NCBI RefSeq assembly: GCF_005048265.1
Contig: NZ_SUNH01000003.1
Span: 62,001-126,000 of the forward strand
Source: Paracoccus hibiscisoli
Lineage (GTDB): Bacteria; Pseudomonadota; Alphaproteobacteria; Rhodobacterales; Rhodobacteraceae
Direction: 5' to 3'
DNA length: 64,000 bases
Part shown: positions 37,236 to 47,734 of the stretch, in pieces
How positions within the stretch are numbered: position 1 is the stretch's first letter
Layout of the letters: each line of letters begins with the position of its first letter
Notes under the pieces: generated by a model
Database searches by the model: none
Seen by the model: only the letters and a program-made list of their open reading frames with translations
What the model was told of the DNA's origin: nothing
Program-made: the position numbers and the translations under genes

Positions 37236-37949
37236 ATGCGCCCGTCCGGCCGGAATCTAGCCCAAATGCGTCCGATTTCAATTGAAACCGGGGTGATGCG
37301 CCATGCCGAGGGCTCCTGCCTGATCAAGTGCGGCGACACGCATGTCCTGTGCACCGCCACCATCGAGGACAGCCCGCCGCGTTTCCTGAAGGGCACCGGT
37401 CTGGGATGGGTCACGGCCGAATACGGCATGCTGCCACGCGCGACCAACACGCGCAACCGCCGCGAGGCCGCGCAGGGCAAGCAATCGGGCCGCACGCAGG
37501 AAATCCAGCGGCTTATCGGCCGCAGCCTGCGCGCGGGCATCGACCGCAGCGCGTTGGGAGAGCGTCAGATCAGCATCGATTGCGACGTGATCCAAGCCGA
37601 TGGCGGCACGCGCTGCGCGTCGATCACCGGGGGCTGGGTCGCGCTGCGGCTGGCGGTGAACAAGCTGCTGAAGGCGGGCGCGATCACCAGCGACCCGATC
37701 TTGGACCACGTCGCGGCGGTCAGCTGCGGCATCTATGCGGGCCAGCCGCTGCTGGACCTGGACTATGCCGAGGACAGCGAGGCCGGGACCGACGGCAACT
37801 TCGTGCTGACCGGCGCGGGCCGCCTGATCGAGGTGCAGATGTCCGCCGAGGGCGCGACATTCTCGCGCGACGAGATGGGCCGCCTGCTGGACCTGGCCGA
37901 GGCCGGGATGGCCGATCTGGTCGCAGCCCAGAAGGCTGCGATCGCGTGA
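37236..37949 (+). CDS. rph: Ribonuclease PH
   Basis: A 237-residue phosphorolytic 3'-5' exoribonuclease that trims tRNA 3' ends. [53 protein letters not shown] and [44 protein letters not shown] are invariant RNase PH blocks; [22 protein letters not shown] carries the catalytic acids. Start ATG 37236 has AAGGAA 7 nt upstream. It is divergent from hrcA, and its stop overlaps the GTG of rdgB, so it leads the rph-rdgB-ridA-hemW operon. Confidence 0.97.
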   Translation: MRPSGRNLAQMRPISIETGVMRHAEGSCLIKCGDTHVLCTATIEDSPPRFLKGTGLGWVTAEYGMLPRATNTRNRREAAQGKQSGRTQEIQRLIGRSLRAGIDRSALGERQISIDCDVIQADGGTRCASITGGWVALRLAVNKLLKAGAITSDPILDHVAAVSCGIYAGQPLLDLDYAEDSEAGTDGNFVLTGAGRLIEVQMSAEGATFSRDEMGRLLDLAEAGMADLVAAQKAAIA

Positions 37950-38554
37950 GGGCCTTTACCGAAAAGCGTCTGCTGGTCGCGACCCATAACGCGGGCAAGC
38001 TGGACGAGATGCGCGCCCTGCTGGCCTCCTACGGGGTCGAGGTGGTGGGCGCGGCCCAGATGGGCCTGACCGAGCCCGCCGAGACCGAGGACAGCTTTGC
38101 CGGCAACGCCCGCATCAAGGCGCGCGCCGCGATGCAGGCGACCGGCCTGCCCGTGCTGGCCGATGACAGCGGCATCTCGGTCGATGCCCTGGGCGGCGCG
38201 CCGGGCGTCTATACCGCCGATTGGGCCGAGACCGGCCAGGGCCGCGATTTCGCGATGGCGATGCAGCGGACCTGGACCGAGGTGCAGGCGACGGGCACCC
38301 CTGCCCCGCATGCGGCGCAGTTCCGCTGCACGCTGATCCTGATGTGGCCCGACGGCCACGAGGCGCTGTTCGAGGGTGTGCTGCCCGGTCAGGTCGTCTG
38401 GCCCCCACGCGGGGCCGAAGGTCACGGCTATGACCCGATCTTTCAGCCGGACGGGCATCAGGTCACGCTTGGCGAGATGTCGGCCGAGATGAAGAACAGC
38501 CTCAGCCATCGCGCCCGCGCCGTGGCGCAGATGATCGAGGCCTGCTTTGTATAG
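37946..38554 (+). CDS. rdgB: XTP/dITP diphosphatase (RdgB/HAM1 family)
   Basis: A 202-residue house-cleaning nucleotide pyrophosphatase that hydrolyses dITP, XTP and related non-canonical triphosphates. GTG start at 37946 overlaps the rph stop (GTGA). Motifs: [78 protein letters not shown], and the C-terminal [11 protein letters not shown]; all are the canonical HAM1 blocks. No longer upstream start is needed. The stop overlaps the TTG start of the next gene by 8 nt. Confidence 0.95.
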   Translation: MRAFTEKRLLVATHNAGKLDEMRALLASYGVEVVGAAQMGLTEPAETEDSFAGNARIKARAAMQATGLPVLADDSGISVDALGGAPGVYTADWAETGQGRDFAMAMQRTWTEVQATGTPAPHAAQFRCTLILMWPDGHEALFEGVLPGQVVWPPRGAEGHGYDPIFQPDGHQVTLGEMSAEMKNSLSHRARAVAQMIEACFV

Positions 38555-38921
38555 GCTCTCCACCGGATCGCCCTTCGAGGCGCGGCTGGCCTATAGCCGA
38601 GCCGTGATCAAGGGCGACTGGTGCTTTGTGTCGGGCGTGACCGGCTATGATTATGCGGACATGACCATGCCCGACGATCCGTGCCAGCAGGCCCGCAACT
38701 GCTTTGCCACCATCTTTTCGGTGCTGGCAGAAGCGGGATTTGCGCCGGGTGACATCGTCCGCGTGCAATACACCATCACCGATGCGGCCTTGGTCGAGCG
38801 GATCGCCCCTGCCCTCTCCGAGGCGCTTGGGCAGATCCGCCCGGCGGCGACCATGATCGTCGCGGGCCTGATCCGCCCTGAAATGCAGGTCGAGATCGAA
38901 GTCACGGCGTTCCGGGGATGA
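38547..38921 (+). CDS. RidA-family (YjgF/YER057c) protein
   Basis: A 124-residue protein. The only sensible start is TTG at 38547, inside the last codons of rdgB, giving [30 protein letters not shown]. The RidA fold is supported by the trimer motif NCFATIFSVLAEAGFAPGDIVRVQYTITD and the C-terminal RPAATMIVAGLIRPEMQVEIEVTA; the conserved Arg and acidic residue of the cavity (R88/E-like pattern) appear retained. RidA deaminates reactive enamine/imine intermediates; many paralogues have other roles. Overlaps hemW by 4 nt. Confidence 0.8.
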   Translation: MYRLSTGSPFEARLAYSRAVIKGDWCFVSGVTGYDYADMTMPDDPCQQARNCFATIFSVLAEAGFAPGDIVRVQYTITDAALVERIAPALSEALGQIRPAATMIVAGLIRPEMQVEIEVTAFRG

Positions 38922-40084
38922 CCGAGGCGGGTGAAGACTGGCGCGCGGGCGGGTTTGGCCTCTATGTCCATTGGCCGTTTTGTGCAGCCAAATGTCCCTA
39001 TTGCGATTTCAACAGCCATGTCGTGGCACGGGTCGACCAGACGCGGTGGGCGACCGCCCTGTCGGCCGAGATCACGCGGCTGGCCGCTGAGACGCCGGGG
39101 CGGCACCTGGGCAGCATCTTTTTCGGCGGCGGCACGCCATCGCTGATGGAGCCGGACACGGTTGATGCCGTCATCACCGCAGCGCGCGCGGGCTGGGGTT
39201 TCACCAACGATATCGAGATTTCGCTGGAGGCGAACCCGACCAGCGTCGAAAAGGGCCGGTTCCAGGGCTTCGCCGATGCGGGCGTGAACCGCCTGTCGAT
39301 GGGCATCCAGGCGTTGAACGATGCCGATCTGCGCCGTCTTGGCCGAATGCATTCCGTGGCCGAGGCGCGGGCCGCGTTCGACGTGGCCCGCGACGTCTTT
39401 GGACGCATCAGTTTCGACCTGATCTATGCCCGCCAAGGCCAGCGGCGGGACGCCTGGCGGCAAGAGCTGCGCGAGGCGCTGGCCATGGCCGCCGATCACC
39501 TGTCGCTGTACCAGCTGACCATCGAACCGGGGACCGCCTTTGGCGCCCGGGCCGATGCGGGACTGCTGCGCGATCTGCCCGATGACGATCTGTCGGCCGA
39601 CATGTATTTCGACACGCAGGAGATCTGCGAGGCGGCCGGAATGGGCTGCTATGAGATCTCGAACCACGCCCGGAGTGGGGCGGAAAGCCGTCACAACCTG
39701 GTCTACTGGCGTCAGGGTGACTGGGCTGCCGTGGGCCCGGGTGCGCATGGCCGCCTGACCCTGCCCGCCGGGCGTACCGCCACCGAGGCGCATCGTGCGC
39801 CAGGCGCCTGGCTGGATGCCGTCGAGGGTCGGGGAACGGGCGAACTGCCGCGCGAGTTCATCCCCTCAGGTGAACAGGCGACGGAATATCTGCTGATGGG
39901 CATGCGGCTGGCCGAGGGCCTGGACACCACCCGCTATGCCGCGCTGGCCGGAGAGCCGCTGGATGCGGCTGCCATCGCATCGCTGGAATCGCTTGGCATG
40001 GTGCGCCATGAGGGCGATCGTCTGCGTGCGACGGCTGCGGGCCGGCCGGTTCTGAACGCCATTCTGCGCGAATTGGCACGCTGA
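38918..40084 (+). CDS. hemW: HemW-type radical SAM heme chaperone (oxygen-independent coproporphyrinogen oxidase-like)
   Basis: A 388-residue radical SAM protein. GLYVHWPFCAAKCPYCDFNSHV holds the CxxxCxxC plus the extra Cys-Asp-Phe-Asn context seen in HemW; IFFGGGTPSLMEP and NRLSMGIQALNDADLRRLGRMH follow. The later ISNHARSGAESRHNLVYWRQGDWAAVGPGAHGRL is also typical. HemW binds heme and inserts it into respiratory enzymes; it lacks the HemN-specific N-terminal Cys-containing extension, so is not a true HemN. Coupled to the RidA-like gene. Confidence 0.93.
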   Translation: MTEAGEDWRAGGFGLYVHWPFCAAKCPYCDFNSHVVARVDQTRWATALSAEITRLAAETPGRHLGSIFFGGGTPSLMEPDTVDAVITAARAGWGFTNDIEISLEANPTSVEKGRFQGFADAGVNRLSMGIQALNDADLRRLGRMHSVAEARAAFDVARDVFGRISFDLIYARQGQRRDAWRQELREALAMAADHLSLYQLTIEPGTAFGARADAGLLRDLPDDDLSADMYFDTQEICEAAGMGCYEISNHARSGAESRHNLVYWRQGDWAAVGPGAHGRLTLPAGRTATEAHRAPGAWLDAVEGRGTGELPREFIPSGEQATEYLLMGMRLAEGLDTTRYAALAGEPLDAAAIASLESLGMVRHEGDRLRATAAGRPVLNAILRELAR

Positions 40085-40085
40085 G

Positions 40086-40442
40086 ATGCGGCGCAGGGTC
40101 TGGCTGGCGGTTGGGTGGTTGTTCACCGTGCTGGGCATCATCGGGGTGGCCCTGCCCGTCATGCCGACGGTGCCCTTCCTGCTGGTCGCCGCATGGGCTT
40201 TTGCGCGGTCGTCACCAGTGCTGGAACAGCGGATCATGAACCACCCGACCTATGGCCCCCCGGTCCGGGCCTGGCGGGATAGGGGCGTGGTCGGGCGCTT
40301 GGCCAAGGTATGGGCGATCAGCGCGATGACGTCTGGCGTAGTCCTGTCATGGTGGGTGGGGATGCCGATCTGGGTCGTCGCAAGCCAGGCCGGAATCTGC
40401 GGCCTTGTCGCGATTTTCCTGATCCGGCGACCAGAAGTTTAA
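40086..40442 (+). CDS. YbaN/DUF454-family inner-membrane protein
   Basis: A 118-residue membrane protein with three to four hydrophobic segments. The DUF454 signature is the opening RRVWLAVGWLFTVLGIIGVALPVMPTVPFLLVAAWAFARSSPVLEQRIMNHPTYGPPVRAWRDRGVV. Function is unknown in general; heme-regulated expression has been reported for some family members, which fits its place directly after hemW (1 bp gap). A bidirectional hairpin follows. Confidence 0.85.
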   Translation: MRRRVWLAVGWLFTVLGIIGVALPVMPTVPFLLVAAWAFARSSPVLEQRIMNHPTYGPPVRAWRDRGVVGRLAKVWAISAMTSGVVLSWWVGMPIWVVASQAGICGLVAIFLIRRPEV

Positions 40443-40446
40443 GCAA

Positions 40447-40479
40447 ATGTGGTGACTTTCTTCAGGAAGGACACCACAT
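40447..40479. terminator. Bidirectional hairpin between ybaN-like gene and parB
   Basis: Arms ATGTGGTG (40447-40454) and CACCACAT (40472-40479) with an inner CTTC-AG-GAAG (40460-40469). It sits between two converging genes only 41 bp apart, so it probably ends transcription from both sides. Confidence 0.65.
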
Positions 40480-40483
40480 GTTG

Positions 40484-41377
40484 TTACTCATTCCCACCTA
40501 GAAGCTGGCAGAGGTGATCAAGCTGGTCCAGATTCTTGTAGGTGATGACCAGCTGTCCACCATCCATGCCGGCATGCGCGATCTCGACCTTCATCTTGAG
40601 ATGAGCCGACAAATCACCCTCCAACGCCCGCGTGTCGGCATCCTTTTCGGAACTGCGGGGCGATTTGCGCGGTTTGGCATCGGGTGATTGGGCCAGCTTG
40701 CGGACCATATCCTCGGTATCGCGGACCGAAAGTCCCTTCTCCGCCACCTTCCGCGCCAATTGTGCCGCATCGGGCGCGGTGATCAGGGCGCGGGCATGGC
40801 CTGCGCTGATCTTGCCGTCCTTGACCATCTCCTGGACGGAATCGGGAAGGCTTAGCAGGCGCAGCAGGTTTGCAATATGACTACGGCTTTTGTTCAAGGC
40901 CTCGGCCAGACGCTCCTGCGTGTGGCCGAAACGGTCCATCAGCTGACGAAAGGACGCCGCCTCTTCGATGGCGTTCAGATCAGCGCGCTGAATGTTCTCG
41001 ATGATCGCGACTTCCAGGACTTCGGTATCGGACATGTCGCGAATGATCACGGGCATCTCGTGCAACTGCGCCATCTGCGCGGCGCGCCACCGGCGCTCAC
41101 CAGCGACGATCTGGTACAGGCCGTGATCGCGCGGATGCGGGCGGACGATCAGCGGTTGCAGAACCCCGCGCTGCTTCAGCGACGCGGCCAACTCTTGCAA
41201 TGCCTCTGGATCAAAGCTGCGCCGGGGCTGATCAGGGTTGGCGGTGATCTGCTCGATCGGCAGCACCGTCTTGTCACGCGCAGCACTGGAGGGCGCATCT
41301 CCAAGATCCATGTCCGCCATCAAGGCGGAGAGTCCACGACCGAGGCCCCTCTTGGCGGTCTTGGCGTCTGACATCAT
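40484..41377 (-). CDS. parB: Chromosome-partitioning protein ParB
   Basis: A 297-residue CTP-dependent DNA clamp that loads at parS and helps segregate new origins. N-terminal KRGLGRGLSALMADM, then IEQITANPDQPRRSFDPEALQELAASLKQRGVLQPLIVRPH, and the CTP/ParB box GERRWRAAQMAQLHEMPVIIRDMSDTEVLEVAIIENIQRADLNAIEEA. A helix-turn-helix (HTQERLAEALNKSRSHIANLLRLLSL) reads parS. The C-terminal dimer domain follows. It overlaps parA by 4 nt. Two perfect parS sites lie about 1.3 and 3.2 kb away in the same gene string. Confidence 0.97.
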   Translation of the reverse strand: MMSDAKTAKRGLGRGLSALMADMDLGDAPSSAARDKTVLPIEQITANPDQPRRSFDPEALQELAASLKQRGVLQPLIVRPHPRDHGLYQIVAGERRWRAAQMAQLHEMPVIIRDMSDTEVLEVAIIENIQRADLNAIEEAASFRQLMDRFGHTQERLAEALNKSRSHIANLLRLLSLPDSVQEMVKDGKISAGHARALITAPDAAQLARKVAEKGLSVRDTEDMVRKLAQSPDAKPRKSPRSSEKDADTRALEGDLSAHLKMKVEIAHAGMDGGQLVITYKNLDQLDHLCQLLGGNE

Positions 41378-42159
41378 GCAATCTCCGGGATGAGGTTGAG
41401 GCGAGCCATGAACTCGGTCGCGAACTGACGATAGGCGACACTGCCTTTGGACTGTGGGTCGTATGCAAGGACGGGCTGCGCATGGGAAGGCGCCTCGGAC
41501 ACGCGAACGTTCCGCGGAATGACGGTCGGATAGACCAGATCACCCAAAGTTTCGCGCGCGTCCGCTTCAACCTGCTGAGAGAGGTTGTTGCGATAATCGG
41601 ACATGGTCAGAAGGATCCCGTTGATCCTGAGGCGGGGATTGGCACCCTGACGGACCTGTTTGACCGTCCCCAGCAGTTGGGACAACCCTTCGAGCGCATA
41701 AAATTCCGCCTGCAGCGGTACCAGAACACTGGATGCGGCGACCATGGCATTCACGGTCAACAGTCCCAAAGCCGGAGGGCAATCGATCAGAACGATGGTT
41801 CCGGGGGACGCAGACGCCAGCTGACGTTCCAGAAGGCGCGTGCGATCCGCAGTCTGGGAGAGATCCACATCCGCCGAGGCAAGGTCGGAGGTCGATGGAA
41901 CAACCCGGAGATTGGTGACATCGGTCTCGACAGCGGCGGAGGACAGCTCGATCTCGCCAGTCAACAGCTCATAAACCGTATGGCGTCTTTGGTCGGCAGT
42001 GATGCCCAGACCGGTCGATGCATTCCCTTGCGGGTCGAGGTCGATCAGGATGACGGAATGTCCCGCCTCGGCCAGAGCCGCGCCGAGATTGACAGCCGTA
42101 GTCGTCTTCCCCACCCCCCCTTTTTGGTTCGCGATGGCCACAATATGTTGTTCAGGCAT
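41374..42159 (-). CDS. parA: Chromosome-partitioning ATPase ParA
   Basis: A 261-residue deviant Walker ATPase. IVAIANQKGGVGKTTTAVNLGAALAEAG is the KGGVGKTT motif; VILIDLDPQGNASTGLG and IVLIDCPPALGLLTVNAM are the partner acid motifs. ParA forms an ATP-dependent gradient on the nucleoid that moves ParB-parS complexes. Length normal for a chromosomal (Soj-type) copy with no N-terminal HTH extension. Its start lies within the last codons of rsmG (8-nt overlap). Confidence 0.97.
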   Translation of the reverse strand: MPEQHIVAIANQKGGVGKTTTAVNLGAALAEAGHSVILIDLDPQGNASTGLGITADQRRHTVYELLTGEIELSSAAVETDVTNLRVVPSTSDLASADVDLSQTADRTRLLERQLASASPGTIVLIDCPPALGLLTVNAMVAASSVLVPLQAEFYALEGLSQLLGTVKQVRQGANPRLRINGILLTMSDYRNNLSQQVEADARETLGDLVYPTVIPRNVRVSEAPSHAQPVLAYDPQSKGSVAYRQFATEFMARLNLIPEIA

Positions 42160-42742
42160 GCGAGACTCCGGTGATGTTCAGGATTGCCGCTTCGGGGTCC
42201 GTTCTACTGGAAATGGCACGAAGATCAAATCGCCAATCGTCTTTGGCTGCCTCACATTCCTGGCGCCATGCCTGACCTTTCATCAACCAAGCCTGCCCAT
42301 CTGGCCGCATATGGCGCGCCACATGCGGCAGAAGCGTCGCCAGCGGAGCCAAAGCGCGAGCAGAGAGATGATCGGCATTCAGAGGCGGCACGGACTCGAT
42401 GCGGTCCGAAATCACCGATGCTCTGCTCAGGCCCGTCTCTCTCAGAACAGCGCGTAGGAAGGCTGATTTTCTCTGATCGCTTTCAACAAGTGTGACATGC
42501 AGGTCCCAGTCAGCCGCCAGGATTGCGACGACGATGCCGGGAAAGCCCCCACCGCTGCCGAGGTCGACCCATAGCCCACTCACCGGGCCAGAGTGATCGA
42601 TAATCTGTACGCAATCGTCGATATGCCTCAACCTCAGTGAGGAAACGGTTGATGCGGATACAAGATTGATACGGGGATTCCACTTTTCGACCATCGCGGC
42701 ATACGTCGCCAGCCGCTGCTCTGTTTCACGTGAAACATTCAT
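42152..42742 (-). CDS. rsmG: 16S rRNA (guanine-527-N7)-methyltransferase RsmG
   Basis: A 196-residue SAM methyltransferase modifying G527 of 16S rRNA. ATG 42742 overlaps the mnmG stop (ATGA); a TTG nine bases earlier is not needed. It reads [33 protein letters not shown], then the SAM loop [17 protein letters not shown] and [30 protein letters not shown] is near the end. Codons 2-6 (NVSRE) are part of a perfect parS site. Loss of this enzyme gives low-level streptomycin resistance in other bacteria. Confidence 0.95.
   Translation of the reverse strand: MNVSRETEQRLATYAAMVEKWNPRINLVSASTVSSLRLRHIDDCVQIIDHSGPVSGLWVDLGSGGGFPGIVVAILAADWDLHVTLVESDQRKSAFLRAVLRETGLSRASVISDRIESVPPLNADHLSARALAPLATLLPHVARHMRPDGQAWLMKGQAWRQECEAAKDDWRFDLRAISSRTDPEAAILNITGVSHA
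42722..42737. other. parS centromere site 1 (inside rsmG start)
   Basis: TGTTTCACGTGAAACA, the exact 16-bp consensus palindrome bound by ParB, lies within codons 2-7 of rsmG. In alphaproteobacteria parS sites cluster near oriC; this one is about 5.1 kb from the DnaA-box region. Confidence 0.95.
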
Positions 42743-44610
42743 CCGGCGCAACTTCGAATGACGGAGCGGGACGCGGCGATCAGAAGCGTCAAGGCAGCGG
42801 GAGTCATTCCTTCAATCCGAGATGCTTCTGCAAGGTTCGCCGGACGTCGCTCCTGCAGCTTTCGCGACAGTTCCGACGAAAGTCCTCCAAGGGATTCGTA
42901 GTTGAGGTTGGGATCCAAACGCATCTGCGCGTTGGCCTTTAGCGACTCGGCGTCGCGATGCTGTCGGTCAGTATACTGGCTATAAAGTGCGTCGTTCTTG
43001 ATCTGCTCCAGAGACGTCTTGGAAATCTCCGACAACTTGGGCAACGCGGCGACCAGCATGTCTGCGTCGATGTCAGATTGACCCAGAAGAGAGAACACGG
43101 ACCGAGATTGCCCGTCCTGACGAACATGAATACCCATCCGCTCGAGCTGCGTCGGTGACAGCCGGATTGACTCGCAGGTTTCCCGCGCCGCCTCATACGC
43201 ATCCTGGCGGCGAGTGAATGCCTCTATCCGCTCGGGACCTGCGCAGCCAATCCGGATAGCCATACGCGTCAGTCGTTGATCTGCGTTATCCGCCCTGAGG
43301 GACAGACGAAACTCTGCCCTGGAGGTGAACATCCGATAGGGTTCGGAAACACCTTTGGAGATTAGATCATCGATCATGACACCAATATAGCTGTCCGACC
43401 TGCTGAAATGCATGGGCTCGGCGCCACGGGCGATCAATGCAGCATTCACGCCTGCAACCAGCCCTTGCGCAGCCGCCTCTTCATATCCCGTCGTGCCATT
43501 GATCTGACCGGCCAGAAACAAACCTTCGACTGACCGAGCCTCCAGCGAGGCGTCCAGAGACCGCGGGTCGACATAGTCATATTCGACCGCGTAGCCGGGC
43601 TGAGTGATCCGCGCATTCTCTAGACCGCGGATTGAGCGCACATAGTCCAGCTGGACATCCTCGGGCAGTGACGTCGAGATACCGTTCGGATAGACCGTGC
43701 TGCTTTCTAAGCCTTCCGGCTCCAGGAAAATCTGGTGGGACTCCTTATCGGCAAATCGGACGACCTTATCCTCGATCGACGGGCAATATCGCGGCCCGGC
43801 CCCGGTGATATTGCCCTGGTAAAGTGCGGATTTACCAAGATTCTCCCGAATAATCCGATGTGTCGTCGCATTCGTATGGGTTATGGCACAGCTGATCTGA
43901 GGTGCCTCGGGTGCGTCATTCAAATATGAGAACATCACGGGCTCAGCGTCGCCAGGCTGAACCTCGAGGCAGGCCCAATCTATCGAGTTGGTATCGATCC
44001 GCGGCGGCGTGCCGGTCTTCAACCGACCCATCGTCAGGCCAAACCGCTCCATGCTGTCGCTCAGCTTGTGTGCGGCGCCGTCGCCCCACCGACCGGCTTG
44101 TCGGCACTCATCACCGATATGAATTGTTCCCCGCAGGAACGTGCCCGTCGTCAGTACAACGGTCTTCGCTTGGACTTCACGTCCATCCGCAAGACGGACA
44201 CCTGTCACCCTCTGATCGGTGCCAAGCAAATCTTCAACCTCGCCGAAGGCGAGATCCAAGCCAGGATAAGTGCTGATAAGCTCCCAAGCCGCTTTGCGGT
44301 AGAGATCCCGGTCCATCTGCGCACGCGGCCCTTGAACAGCCGGGCCCTTGCGTCGGTTCAACAGCCGGAATTGTATCCCGGCTCGGTCGGCGATACGTGC
44401 CATGACGCCGTCCATGGCGTCAACTTCACGAACCAGGTGCCCTTTTCCCAGCCCTCCGATCGCCGGATTGCATGAAAGCGTTCCTATGTCTTCCTTGCGC
44501 ATCGTCAGCAGGATAACAGCAGCGCCCATCCTGGCGGCTGATGTGGCAGCCTCCAATCCGGCATGCCCCCCGCCAATCACTGCGACGTCGTAATGTTTCA
44601 CGTGAAACAC
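42739..44610 (-). CDS. mnmG: tRNA uridine-5-carboxymethylaminomethyl modification enzyme MnmG
   Basis: A 623-residue FAD enzyme that, with MnmE, makes cmnm5U34 at the tRNA wobble base. [24 protein letters not shown] is the FAD-binding motif; [45 protein letters not shown] and the Cys-containing [14 protein letters not shown] are GidA blocks; the C-terminal helical domain includes [41 protein letters not shown]. Normal length. The start codons MFHVKH encode a perfect parS site. Lies between rsmG (4-nt overlap) and mnmE (3 bp gap). Confidence 0.97.
   Translation of the reverse strand: MFHVKHYDVAVIGGGHAGLEAATSAARMGAAVILLTMRKEDIGTLSCNPAIGGLGKGHLVREVDAMDGVMARIADRAGIQFRLLNRRKGPAVQGPRAQMDRDLYRKAAWELISTYPGLDLAFGEVEDLLGTDQRVTGVRLADGREVQAKTVVLTTGTFLRGTIHIGDECRQAGRWGDGAAHKLSDSMERFGLTMGRLKTGTPPRIDTNSIDWACLEVQPGDAEPVMFSYLNDAPEAPQISCAITHTNATTHRIIRENLGKSALYQGNITGAGPRYCPSIEDKVVRFADKESHQIFLEPEGLESSTVYPNGISTSLPEDVQLDYVRSIRGLENARITQPGYAVEYDYVDPRSLDASLEARSVEGLFLAGQINGTTGYEEAAAQGLVAGVNAALIARGAEPMHFSRSDSYIGVMIDDLISKGVSEPYRMFTSRAEFRLSLRADNADQRLTRMAIRIGCAGPERIEAFTRRQDAYEAARETCESIRLSPTQLERMGIHVRQDGQSRSVFSLLGQSDIDADMLVAALPKLSEISKTSLEQIKNDALYSQYTDRQHRDAESLKANAQMRLDPNLNYESLGGLSSELSRKLQERRPANLAEASRIEGMTPAALTLLIAASRSVIRSCAG
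44594..44609. other. parS centromere site 2 (inside mnmG start)
   Basis: A second exact TGTTTCACGTGAAACA, overlapping the first codons of mnmG, 1.87 kb from site 1 and about 3.3 kb from the DnaA boxes. The two sites would load ParB rings near the origin. Confidence 0.95.
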
Positions 44611-44613
44611 TCC

Positions 44614-45876
44614 CTATTTCCCGATGCAGAAGGACGAAAATATTTTATCCAGATAGTCATCAGGATCGATTCGTCCAAGTAAGCGATCCAAAGCGATGTT
44701 GGCACGGCGCAGCGATTCCGCCAACAGTTCAGCAGGCAGAGAATCAGCGCCCTCCAACGCGGCCAAGGCCGATATGACCTCCAAACGTTGCCGCTCGTGA
44801 CTGATCAATCCGGCATCAGAGACCTTCGAGCCAAGCGTCTCAAAGATTTGCGTCAAGACTGCGCCGATCCCCTGCCCTGTAACGGCAGAAATCGCCAGCG
44901 GCGCAGAGGCACTAAGGTCGGCGTGGCTCTGCACGACAAGATCGCCAGGCACCCACAGCTCATCGACCCGCGAACCGTCCCGTGACAGATGAATCCTCAT
45001 GTCGGCTGCCCGCGCGCGGGAAAACGCCCTTTCGATACCGATCTGCTCGATATCATCGCCCGATTCCCTCAGACCTGCCGTATCCAGAAAGGTCACTGCC
45101 AAACCTTCCAGGTCGTATCTTAGTTCAATGACATCTCGCGTCGTGCCGGCACGGTCGGACACGATGGCCACATCTCTTTTGGCTAACCTGTTTAAAAAAC
45201 TAGATTTTCCTGCATTCGGCGGCCCGATGATCGCGATGTCAAAGCCGGCACGCACACGCTCTGCGGCGCGAAACCCGTCCAATTCCTGCTGCAATGCCTG
45301 ACGCAATGTCGCCACCAGGTCGAAAACCCGAGCAGGCACCTCGTCGGGAACATCTTCATCCGCAAAATCGACGCTGACCTCAACCAGTGCCCCGGCCTCG
45401 ATCAGCATGTCGCGCCAGCCCGTCAGCTTTCGGGCCAATTCACCGCCAGCCGCCCTCAGGGCCAACTTTCGTTGCGACTCCGTTTCCGCAACCAGAAGAT
45501 CGCCCAGGCCCTCGACCTCGGCCAAATCCATCCGACCGTGCAGGAACGCCCGCCGGGTGAACTCTCCAGCATCGGCCGGACGTGCCCCCAGGTCCAGAAG
45601 CGCGGCACCCACCCTGCGGACGACCACGGGCGCCCCGTGAAGGTGCAGTTCCGCGACCTCCTCACCCGTAAAGCTTGCACCCGCCGCGAACCACATTGCC
45701 AGCGCCTGATCGATCGGTTCACCGTCATGCGTGACCGCGCGGAAATAGGCGTGGCGCGACAGCGGCATCGACCCGACCAGCGTTTCCGCCACGGCCCGGG
45801 CACGATCACCGCTCAGCCGGATCACGGAAACGCCCCCCCGCCCGGGCGGGGTGGCCTCTGCAAAGATCAGGTCCAT
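44614..45876 (-). CDS. mnmE: tRNA modification GTPase MnmE
   Basis: A 420-residue GTPase partner of MnmG. It opens MDLIFAEATPPGRGGVSVIRLSGDRA (tetrahydrofolate-binding domain). The G domain holds AIIGPPNAGKSSFLNRLAKRDVAIVSDRAGTTRDVIEL and FLDTAGLRESGDDIEQIGIERA. The C-terminus is CIGK, the C-x-G-K tail in which the Cys is needed for tRNA modification. Somewhat shorter than E. coli MnmE (454) as is usual in alphaproteobacteria. Three bases separate its stop from the mnmG ATG; rho lies 11 bp upstream. Confidence 0.97.
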   Translation of the reverse strand: MDLIFAEATPPGRGGVSVIRLSGDRARAVAETLVGSMPLSRHAYFRAVTHDGEPIDQALAMWFAAGASFTGEEVAELHLHGAPVVVRRVGAALLDLGARPADAGEFTRRAFLHGRMDLAEVEGLGDLLVAETESQRKLALRAAGGELARKLTGWRDMLIEAGALVEVSVDFADEDVPDEVPARVFDLVATLRQALQQELDGFRAAERVRAGFDIAIIGPPNAGKSSFLNRLAKRDVAIVSDRAGTTRDVIELRYDLEGLAVTFLDTAGLRESGDDIEQIGIERAFSRARAADMRIHLSRDGSRVDELWVPGDLVVQSHADLSASAPLAISAVTGQGIGAVLTQIFETLGSKVSDAGLISHERQRLEVISALAALEGADSLPAELLAESLRRANIALDRLLGRIDPDDYLDKIFSSFCIGK

Positions 45877-45887
45877 CGCTGCCCCGT

Positions 45888-47159
<1,272 letters not shown>

Positions 47160-47287
47160 TCTGATGCAAACTTTCGGCCGCGCGACATATCGGAGCGGAG
47201 AAGACGGGTGTTCCAGGGAATCCCGTGCCGGACGGCCGGGGTTGGGGCGCAGATAAGGCCCCGGTCCGCACGAGTCAATCTTTTCGA

Positions 47288-47734
47288 TCAGAACTTGATG
47301 ATCACCGAAGACACGATCGCCACCATCAGCAGCGTCGGAACCTCGTTCATCAGACGATAGGTGCGCCCCGCCTGCGCGGTTCCGCCCGCCAGAATCCTGC
47401 GCTCTCGGGCGCACCACATGTGAAACGCGCTCATCGCGATCACGCAGACGGCCTTGATCCATGGCCAGATCATGTCCCAGCTGACGATCCCGGGCGTCAG
47501 CACCAGCGACAGGCCGCTGATCCAGGTCGCGATCATCGCTGGATTCATGATCAGCCGCAGCAGCTTGTCCTCCATGATGACGAAACTGGCGACCGGCTCG
47601 GCCGAGCCGGCGCGGCGTTCGGCGTGATAGACGAACAATCGGGGCAGATAGAACAGCCCCGCCATCCACGAAATGACGGCCATCACGTGGAATGCCTTCA
47701 CGTAAGGATAGATCAGCGCCAGCCAGTCAAACAT
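47288..47734 (-). CDS. hemJ: Protoporphyrinogen IX oxidase HemJ
   Basis: A 148-residue membrane protein of four hydrophobic helices that oxidises protoporphyrinogen IX to protoporphyrin IX. ATG 47734 (AGAGG eight bases upstream) gives [39 protein letters not shown]; the conserved His of KAFHVM and the [10 protein letters not shown] signature identify the family. [14 protein letters not shown] closes it. An in-frame extension up to 47866 reaches into the origin region and is not credible as protein. It directly borders oriC on the rho side. Confidence 0.9.
   Translation of the reverse strand: MFDWLALIYPYVKAFHVMAVISWMAGLFYLPRLFVYHAERRAGSAEPVASFVIMEDKLLRLIMNPAMIATWISGLSLVLTPGIVSWDMIWPWIKAVCVIAMSAFHMWCARERRILAGGTAQAGRTYRLMNEVPTLLMVAIVSSVIIKF

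Noticed and set aside
47160..47669. 170-residue N-terminal extension of Rho
   Set aside because: The upstream frame is antisense-like, overlaps hemJ on the same strand in another frame, and [12 protein letters not shown] is the normal Rho start.
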